Source: CAMBDR01 sp046597185 (lineage in GTDB: Bacteria > Pseudomonadota > Gammaproteobacteria > Burkholderiales > Burkholderiaceae_D). Taken from it: a stretch of 5,755 bases of DNA. The notes under the pieces were generated by a model. That model did no database searches. It saw only the letters and a program-made list of their open reading frames with translations, and was not told the origin of the DNA. A program made the translations under genes and the position numbers. The stretch covers positions 1 to 5,755 of the forward strand of contig JBKJLF010000043.1 in NCBI GenBank assembly GCA_046597185.1, in the 5' to 3' direction. Shown in pieces: positions 1 through 3,418 of the stretch (the stretch's first letter is position 1; every line of letters begins with the position of its first letter).

Positions 1-74
1 TGCAAGAGCGCGTGGATGCATGGCTGGCGCAGGTGGAACAGGAAGCACTGGCCGACAGAGAACCAGCCCAATAG
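1..74 (+). CDS. 3' end of an upstream gene, product unknown (partial)
   Basis: Reading from base 3, an open frame runs to a TAG at 72-74 and encodes 23 residues ending WLAQVEQEALADREPAQ. The composition is charged and helix-prone (many Glu, Gln and Ala), typical of a soluble protein's C-terminal helix. The other frame that is open here has a Gly/Thr/Arg-rich translation that runs on through a palindromic repeat, so it looks like chance. The gene starts left of the window. Nothing visible identifies the family, and the gene is not evidently in an operon with the ATPase, because a repeat element and a promoter separate them. Confidence 0.5.
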   Translation, partial: QERVDAWLAQVEQEALADREPAQ

Positions 75-101
75 CGGCTGGTGCAAAAGGCTACAACGCC
101 T

Positions 102-235
102 CCACCGTCATTCCCGCATGCATTTGGCGGGAATCCAGTGCTGTGCGAATTGTTAACTGTTGTACTCCGCGCTGGCACTGGGTTCCGGTACGCCGGACCG
201 CCGCCTACGCGGGAACGACGGTGGCGGGAATGACG
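102..235. repeat. Nested palindromic intergenic repeat (REP/MITE-like)
   Basis: The left arm CCACCGTCATTCCCGC (102-117) pairs with 209-224 at 15 of 16 positions. Its CGTCATTCCCGC part (106-117) pairs perfectly with GCGGGAATGACG at 224-235. Inside, ATTCCCGC (110-117) and GCGGGAAT (127-134) form a local 8-bp hairpin, and GGAATCCAGTGC (130-141) pairs with 175-186 with one mismatch. GCGGGAA(C/T)GACG occurs twice in the right arm (209-220 and 224-235). Repeats built from TCATTCCCGC and GCGGGAATCCAG are common between genes in many proteobacteria and usually carry no gene. It sits between the upstream gene's stop and the ATPase promoter and could act as a 3' end structure for the upstream transcript. 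Confidence 0.75.
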
Positions 236-287
236 ATGGCAAATCCGGTAGCTTTTCTTAACATGGTGGGAATGAATCAGCCAATTA

Positions 288-315
288 TTGCCTTTTATCC
301 CAAACGTGATAAAAT
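288..315 (+). promoter_or_regulatory. Predicted sigma-70 promoter of the ATPase gene
   Basis: TTGCCT (288-293) is followed after 16 bases by TAAAAT (310-315), preceded by TG at 307-308 as in an extended -10. Transcription would start near 322, inside the palindrome described next, leaving a leader of about 25 bases. The same arrangement (TTGATT, 16 bases, TAAGAT) recurs at 1611-1638 in the second copy of this segment, which supports the call. If translation instead begins at the in-frame ATG at 272, this would lie inside the coding region and be wrong. Confidence 0.55.
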
Positions 316-363
316 TATCCCAGAAAAAATAATTCGGGATAATTGCATGAACTTCTACTTTCC
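308..363 (+). repeat. Direct repeat copy 1: -10 region, palindrome and first codons of the ATPase
   Basis: This segment matches 1631-1686 at 49 of 56 positions with no gaps (offset 1323). The differences are at 313, 322, 323, 334, 347, 352 and 356, and six of the seven are transitions. The repeat covers the -10 box, the inverted repeat, the ribosome binding site and the first five to six codons of the ATPase. The two copies flank the whole ATPase gene and its downstream hairpin. Confidence 0.85.
313..344 (+). promoter_or_regulatory. Palindrome overlapping transcription start and ribosome binding site (candidate operator)
   Basis: AATTATCCC (313-321) and GGGATAATT (336-344) are perfect 9-base inverted arms around a 14-base A-rich spacer. 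The left arm abuts the -10 box and the right arm contains GGGA (336-339), the likely Shine-Dalgarno, 7 bases before the ATG at 347. A protein bound here would block transcription. In RNA, pairing of the arms would hide the ribosome binding site, although with this predicted start only the right arm is surely transcribed. The arms are kept in the second copy at 1637-1666. That this is an autoregulatory site is inference. Confidence 0.55.
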
Positions 364-1513
364 TCGCGCCAACTTGTCCCAAGCCATTCTTGATGATTTG
401 CTGGGGAAAAACCCTTTTGGCGATGCCGCAAACGGGTACTTTCTGGCGGCACCACGCCGCACAGGCAAATCCTCTTTTCTGAAAAACGACCTGCAACCGC
501 TGCTCCTGCAGAACCAAATTGCCGTCATCTATGTCGATTTATGGAGTGACAAAAATAAGGATCCCGCCAGTTTAATTGCCGATGCAATCGGGCAAGAAAT
601 TAATAAGAATTTAGGCCTGATCGCCAAAGCCGCCAAGGCAGCCGGTTTGGAGTCGATTGGTGTCGCAGGGCTGCTCAAAATCGACACCTCCAAAATTGGC
701 AAATCTGAAGGCATCACCCTGTTTTCCGCGCTCAACACACTGCAACAAAGCATCAACAAACCGCTGGCCCTGATTATTGACGAGGCCCAACATGCCTTAA
801 CCAGTAATGCCGGCGAAGATGCCATGACCGCCCTGAAATCTGCACGCGATCAAATGAATGTGCCTGGCAATACCAAATTAATGTTGATTATGTCAGGTTC
901 AGACCGGGATAAGTTATTGCGCCTGGTCAATTCAAACAGCGCACCCTTCTTTGGTTCGTCAATCAAAACCATGCCCTTGCTGGATGAAAAATTTATTCAT
1001 CATGTTGCGCAAATGATTGGGCGTCATCTACCCCTGCTGAAGGATATCGATGAAACCTTGCTGATGGCTGCCTTCACCTTATTTGGCAACCGACCACAAT
1101 TTTTCACCAAAACACTGGGAGAAGTACTCAACCCTTTGAATAATCCCGGGCCAGGATTTGAAAAACGCGTTTATGAAGCCGCAGAAAATCATATTCGCGA
1201 GGAACAATCACGCATGGCATCCCAATATGCCGGGCTGCGCCCACTTGAGCAAGCCATCATCTGGCGCTTATTGGAACAAGGCGGGAAATTTCGGCCTTAT
1301 GACGCGGAAAGCTTACAGTTTTATAGTGCAAAAATCGCAGCAAAAAAACCGATTACGCCTGCACAGGTGCAAAGTGCCATCGACGCGCTACGCACGCTTT
1401 CGCCGTCAATGATCTGGAAGTCAGCCCGAGGGGAATATGTACTGGATGATGCGCTGATGCACATATGGTTTGAAAAGAAACGGAAGGATGGAACATGGCC
1501 ACCCCGGAGTTGA
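347..1513 (+). CDS. P-loop ATPase of the archaeal-ATPase/STAND-like type (388 aa)
   Basis: A cytoplasmic nucleotide-binding protein with no evident partner. The Walker A region is AAPRRTGKSSFL (about residues 34-45 from the ATG at 347, catalytic Lys41), with Ala where the first Gly of GxxxxGK is usual. Walker B is LALIIDEAQ (about 140-148; Asp145, Glu146). A sensor-like strand LMLIMSGSDRDKL follows at about 178-190, with an NRPQFF motif near 248-253. The C-terminal 90 residues (PLEQAIIWRLLEQGG to DDALMHIWFEKKR) have the pattern of a winged helix. This architecture is known from ATPases of the prokaryotic AAA_/archaeal-ATPase families, often solitary and of undefined role. MNFYFPRANL is chosen as the start because GGGA lies 7 bases upstream and a promoter precedes it. 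An ATG at 272 would add 25 residues. The frame stays open back to base 20, but that part runs through a palindromic repeat and is unlikely to be translated. The function is not known. Confidence 0.85.
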   Translation: MNFYFPRANLSQAILDDLLGKNPFGDAANGYFLAAPRRTGKSSFLKNDLQPLLLQNQIAVIYVDLWSDKNKDPASLIADAIGQEINKNLGLIAKAAKAAGLESIGVAGLLKIDTSKIGKSEGITLFSALNTLQQSINKPLALIIDEAQHALTSNAGEDAMTALKSARDQMNVPGNTKLMLIMSGSDRDKLLRLVNSNSAPFFGSSIKTMPLLDEKFIHHVAQMIGRHLPLLKDIDETLLMAAFTLFGNRPQFFTKTLGEVLNPLNNPGPGFEKRVYEAAENHIREEQSRMASQYAGLRPLEQAIIWRLLEQGGKFRPYDAESLQFYSAKIAAKKPITPAQVQSAIDALRTLSPSMIWKSARGEYVLDDALMHIWFEKKRKDGTWPPRS

Positions 1514-1542
1514 GCAAAAGCGCAGCAACAGGTATGAATCGC

Positions 1543-1567
1543 ATTCTCCAGACGCGGTCTGGAGAAT
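1543..1567. terminator. Perfect 11-bp hairpin after the ATPase, possible terminator without U-tract
   Basis: ATTCTCCAGAC (1543-1553) and GTCTGGAGAAT (1557-1567) pair perfectly around a GCG loop, 30 bases after the ATPase stop. The position fits a transcript end, but no T-run follows on either strand, so an intrinsic terminator is not proven. It may instead protect the mRNA 3' end or be a site for a protein. Confidence 0.45.
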
Positions 1568-1610
1568 CTGATAAAGCACCAACCATAAGCTGACGGAAAA
1601 AGTGAAATTA

Positions 1611-1638
1611 TTGATTTTTATTTAAAATTGGATAAGAT
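1611..1638 (+). promoter_or_regulatory. Second copy of the ATPase-type promoter
   Basis: TTGATT (1611-1616), a 16-base spacer and TAAGAT (1633-1638) reproduce the spacing seen before the ATPase. The surrounding DNA is strongly AT-rich. If active, it would transcribe rightwards into the broken genes at 1702-2165 and could read through to the toxin-antitoxin operon. No intact gene follows directly: translation from the TTG at 1670 ends after about 20 codons. Confidence 0.4.
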
Positions 1639-1686
1639 TATCCCGAAAAAAATAATCCGGGATAATTGCTTGAATTTCCACTTTCC
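1631..1686 (+). repeat. Direct repeat copy 2: orphan promoter-palindrome-start segment
   Basis: It is 49/56 identical to 308-363. It carries its own perfect inverted repeat, ATTATCCCG (1637-1645) and CGGGATAAT (1658-1666) with a 12-base spacer. The ATPase start codon ATG is TTG here (1670-1672). The next codons read NFHFPF against NFYFPR in the ATPase, after which similarity ends. It is either the leftover 5' end of a paralogous ATPase gene or a duplicated regulatory site. Between the copies, four differences fall in third and three in first codon positions of the ATPase frame, none in second positions, which hints that the segment was once part of a coding frame. Confidence 0.8.
1637..1666 (+). 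promoter_or_regulatory. Candidate operator palindrome, second copy
   Basis: Perfect 9-base inverted arms ATTATCCCG and CGGGATAAT are separated by 12 A/T-rich bases. The core TTATCCC/GGGATAA is shared with the palindrome at 313-344, so the same protein could bind both. The arms abut the predicted -10 box as in copy 1. A binding role is inferred from position and conservation only. Confidence 0.45.
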
Positions 1687-1702
1687 CTTCGTCCACTTTC
1701 CC
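1677..1702 (+). repeat. Short tandem repeat at a junction
   Basis: TCCACTTTCCC occurs at 1677-1687 and again at 1692-1702, a 15-base period with TTCG between. It lies exactly where similarity to the ATPase start ends and the glycoside hydrolase tail begins, so it may be a scar of slippage or joining. Confidence 0.5.
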
Positions 1703-1905
1703 TACAACACCACCCCACTCACCACAGTAGAATAAACCGTATTCGCCGTGGGCACGCTGCCCAAACTGCTCAAATCATAAACAATATCCTGCGCATTGCC
1801 ATAGGCCGCATTCACCAAACCCCAGGCCGAATACGGTTCCACCGCCTGCCAATAAATCCATGCGCTTGGCTTTAAATACGTCAAATCTTCGGTAATGGTT
1901 TGCAC
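1702..1905 (-). pseudogene. C-terminal remnant of a GH30-type glycoside hydrolase
   Basis: Reading leftwards, the frame encodes TITEDLTYLKPSAWIYWQAV, then EPYSAWGLVNAAYG, then VYDLSSLGSVPTANTVYS, ending at a TAG (1704-1702). The AWxYWQAxE...WGL pattern resembles the end of the barrel of GH30-family enzymes (for example endo-beta-1,6-galactanase-like), and YDLSSLGSV resembles their C-terminal beta-sandwich. GH30 enzymes cleave beta-linked polysaccharides, usually outside the cell. Only about 68 residues are left of a protein normally over 400 long. The barrel end and the sandwich strand are closer together than expected, which suggests an internal deletion. An in-frame TGA lies just upstream (about 1915), and the catalytic part is absent because another gene fragment begins at about 1906. 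It cannot be functional. The family call is from memory of the motif. Confidence 0.6.
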
Positions 1906-2165
1906 CGTAGCCTCTCAAAATTAAACTATCGCACCCATACTAGTGCCATTAAAAATCAATTGATCCCCGCAACGCTCACACCAGAACAAATGCGGCAGAC
2001 GTATGCCAGTGAAGCGGATTTATTGAACATCAAGCCCCCCCAATTGCTGGTATTGGCGAATTTGGCGAGCTTAAATGCAGAAATCACCCATTTTGCCCGC
2101 GCCGGAGGATTGCAAATAGCCAGCGGGCGCGTCAACCTTAGCCAAAATTCTTTGCCCATGCTCCA
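1906..2165 (+). pseudogene. Fragment of a KilA-N domain-type protein (C-terminal region)
   Basis: The frame encodes RSLSKLNYRTHTSAIKNQLI, then PATLTPEQMRQTYASEADLL, then QLLVLANLASLNAE. This matches the region after the KilA-N domain in phage- and plasmid-related proteins of the type '...NLTKINYRIHTDAIKENLIP...YASEADVLN...'. In those proteins about 25-30 residues containing an LFG.TAKQWR.xNP..GNIRDYA stretch normally lie between ASEADxLN and the QLxxLxN motif. Here only IKPP is present, so about 75 bases are missing in frame (near 2029-2040). Similarity fades after about 2082, with a weak trace to about 2160. The DNA-binding KilA-N domain and a start codon are missing, because the fragment begins directly at the glycoside hydrolase remnant. 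It is non-functional. The KilA-N assignment rests on remembered family sequence. Confidence 0.65.
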
Positions 2166-2178
2166 ACAACCGCCAACC

Positions 2179-2200
2179 ATAACACAAAGTGTGATATATT
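2179..2200 (+). promoter_or_regulatory. Promoter and candidate operator of the toxin-antitoxin operon
   Basis: An extended -10, TGATATATT, places TATATT at 2195-2200. No good -35 is visible at 16-17 bases, as is usual with an extended -10. Directly overlapping it, ATAACAC (2179-2185) and GTGTGAT (2189-2195) form an inverted repeat with one mismatch around AAA. Antitoxins with a helix-turn-helix generally repress their own operon at such sites. AAAGGA (2215-2220) then serves as ribosome binding site for the toxin, 8 bases before its TTG. Confidence 0.5.
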
Positions 2201-2228
2201 GCGCCAATCATCGTAAAGGATCATTCCC

Positions 2229-2612
2229 TTGAGAGTTTTCAAAAATACTTGGTTTAGCCGATTTTGCCGCAAAGAGCGCATCCCGGATGCCGATTTGCAA
2301 GAGGCCGTCTGGCGCGCTAATCATGGGCAAATTGACGCTGATTTGGGCGGTGGCGTCATCAAGCAACGCATCGCACGGGCCGGGCGGGGAAAATCAAAAG
2401 GGTATCGGACTATTTTGCTGTTGCGCCAAGATGAAAAGGCGTTTTTCGTTTATGGATTCAGTAAGGGCGAGCAAGCCAATATTAGCAAGGATGAAGAAGC
2501 ACAGTTCAAGCGGATGGCTAAAGAAGTGTTGGCCTTGAACGACCCGCAGTTGGAAATTTTGTTGCAGCGCAAACAATTTGAAGAGGTAAACCATCATGAG
2601 CAAACAATATAA
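2229..2612 (+). CDS. RelE/HigB-superfamily toxin of a type II toxin-antitoxin system (127 aa)
   Basis: The protein resembles the RelE-like toxins of Pfam PF06296, which are usually about 100-125 aa. The family signature is visible in order: VFKNTWFSRFCRKERI at 3-18, DADLQEAVWRANHGQIDADL at 20-39, GGVIKQRIAR at 41-50, GKSKGYRTILLLR at 54-66 and FFVYGFSKGEQANI at 72-85. Toxins of this superfamily mostly cut mRNA at the ribosome. Basic residues such as Lys45, Arg47, Arg60 and Lys79 are candidates for RNA contact or catalysis by family analogy. The start is TTG at 2229, with AAAGGA 8 bases upstream. The only internal Met is residue 96, so no ATG start is possible without losing the fold. The rare start may keep toxin output low. 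The gene overlaps the antitoxin start by 17 bases. All signature blocks are intact, so it is probably functional. Confidence 0.88.
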   Translation: MRVFKNTWFSRFCRKERIPDADLQEAVWRANHGQIDADLGGGVIKQRIARAGRGKSKGYRTILLLRQDEKAFFVYGFSKGEQANISKDEEAQFKRMAKEVLALNDPQLEILLQRKQFEEVNHHEQTI

Positions 2613-2913
2613 AACCCCCGCCTTGGCCGCCATCCATGAAACCATGGAAGCCTTGCACGACATCGGTGCAATCGACAAGAAAACCATGCGCGACTTTGAT
2701 GACGCCTGCTTGACCCCGGTTCAATCCTTCACACCAGAGCAAATCAAGCAAATTCGCCAGCGGGAAAACGTCTCCCAACCCGTATTGGCGCACTATTTAA
2801 ACGTCTCAAAAAATCTGATTTCCGATTGGGAGCGCGGCATTAAAAAACCCGGTGGCCCGGCTTTGCGGCTGTTAAGCATGATTGAACAAAAGGGCATGCA
2901 GGCGATATTTTGA
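2596..2913 (+). CDS. XRE-type helix-turn-helix antitoxin (HigA/NadS-like, 105 aa)
   Basis: This is the cognate antitoxin and likely operon repressor. Residues 1-40 (MSKQYKTPALAAIHETMEAL and following) form the N-terminal part common in HigA-like antitoxins of this toxin group. Residues about 46-95 are the DNA-binding fold: FTPEQIKQIRQRENVS, QPVLAHYLNVSKNLISDWER, GIKKPGGPALRLL, with the recognition helix around VSKNLISDWERG. The ATG lies inside the toxin's 3' end (17-base overlap), with AGAGGT about 8 bases upstream, so translation is coupled to the toxin. The toxin-first order fits HigBA-like systems. The protein should bind the palindrome at 2179-2195 and neutralise the toxin by direct contact (family knowledge). 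The gene ends 20 bases before similarity to the opposed DUF1016 fragment begins. Confidence 0.9.
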   Translation: MSKQYKTPALAAIHETMEALHDIGAIDKKTMRDFDDACLTPVQSFTPEQIKQIRQRENVSQPVLAHYLNVSKNLISDWERGIKKPGGPALRLLSMIEQKGMQAIF

Positions 2914-2932
2914 ATGGCAAGTTGCAAGAACT

Positions 2933-3202
2933 GGCAAAGTAGAAATTTCGCATATATCGCAAATTGCGCTCATCTAACCCACGGCCAAATTCATCCGTTA
3001 GCGCCTGCGCTAGCTTGGGCAATAGCTTTTTGCCATATTCGGCCCGGAACTGGCCTTCTTGCTCAAACTCAACGATATGACGGCCAATTTCCCAACAGGT
3101 TTGCACCTGCACCATATCCACCGCCCGCAGTGCTTGCTGGCGGCCAGCTACAATAAGCTCGCGTAGCGCTAGCAACAGGTTGGGCGGTAATGGTGGGCGG
3201 AT
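2933..3202 (-). pseudogene. Truncated DUF1016/YhcG-type protein, N-terminal domain only
   Basis: From about 3190 leftwards the frame reads LLALRELIVAGRQQALRAVD, then TCWEIGRHIVEFEQEGQFRA, EYGKKLLPKLAQALTDEFG, then GLDERNLRYMRNFYFA. This is the N-terminal domain of DUF1016 (YhcG) proteins, whose C-terminal half is a PDDEXK nuclease-like domain. Similarity stops at about 2933, where the frame enters the end of the antitoxin region. The nuclease half, more than 200 residues, is missing. At the 5' side no ATG is in frame: a TTG at 3175 is available, and a TGA sits in the same frame at 3205-3203. An overlapping frame from TTGAATCCGCCC could be the old start, followed by a frameshift. DUF1016 genes often occur in mobile or restriction-linked regions. 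This copy cannot make a full protein. Confidence 0.75.
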
Positions 3203-3322
3203 TCAAGCTTCAAAATTGGCATCATCCAGGGCCCATTGTGCCAAGCCCCCTTTGTCTTTTGAAATATTCGCCGCCACCCTGATCACTCCCGCCAGATTTA
3301 CATCGGATGATTGTAATGCAAT
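3203..3322 (-). pseudogene. Unrecognised 39-residue C-terminal tail, probable gene remnant
   Basis: Between an in-frame TAA (3325-3323) and TGA (3205-3203) the minus strand encodes 39 residues, including DVNLAGVIRVAANISKDKGG and LAQWALDDANFEA. The mix of residues and the W-A-x-x-D-x-x-F ending look like a genuine protein terminus, not noise. No usual start codon or ribosome binding site precedes it. It ends where the DUF1016 fragment would begin, as if the two genes had been neighbours in one operon. I do not recognise the family, and chance cannot be excluded at this length. Confidence 0.3.
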
Positions 3323-3418
3323 TTAGCCACGCTTGACCGGGTGCCTGGATTTTGTTCGCACCTTTCTATTTCGCTTGCCCATACCATAAGGTGGGTTCGG
3401 TTGTATTGCACCACATTG

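Noticed and set aside
20..346. N-terminal extension of the ATPase frame back to base 20
   Set aside because: It runs through the palindromic repeat at 102-235 and a predicted promoter. Its Gly/Arg/Thr-rich translation has no protein-like pattern, and it overlaps the end of the upstream gene. Only an ATG at 272 remains a serious alternative.
529..825. Minus-strand open frame opposite the ATPase
   Set aside because: It lies wholly within the ATPase coding region, and its translation is a shadow of the Walker-containing frame with no recognisable family.
1677..1702. CRISPR-like spacing from the repeated TCCACTTTCCC
   Set aside because: There are only two units with a 4-base gap, too short and too few for an array.
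1956..2207. Minus-strand 83-residue open frame
   Set aside because: It lies opposite the KilA-N-type fragment, whose plus-strand translation is clearly family-like. The minus frame shows no motif.
2914..3156. Plus-strand 80-residue open frame directly after the antitoxin
   Set aside because: The minus strand encodes the DUF1016 domain here, so the plus frame is its complement, and there is no ribosome binding site.
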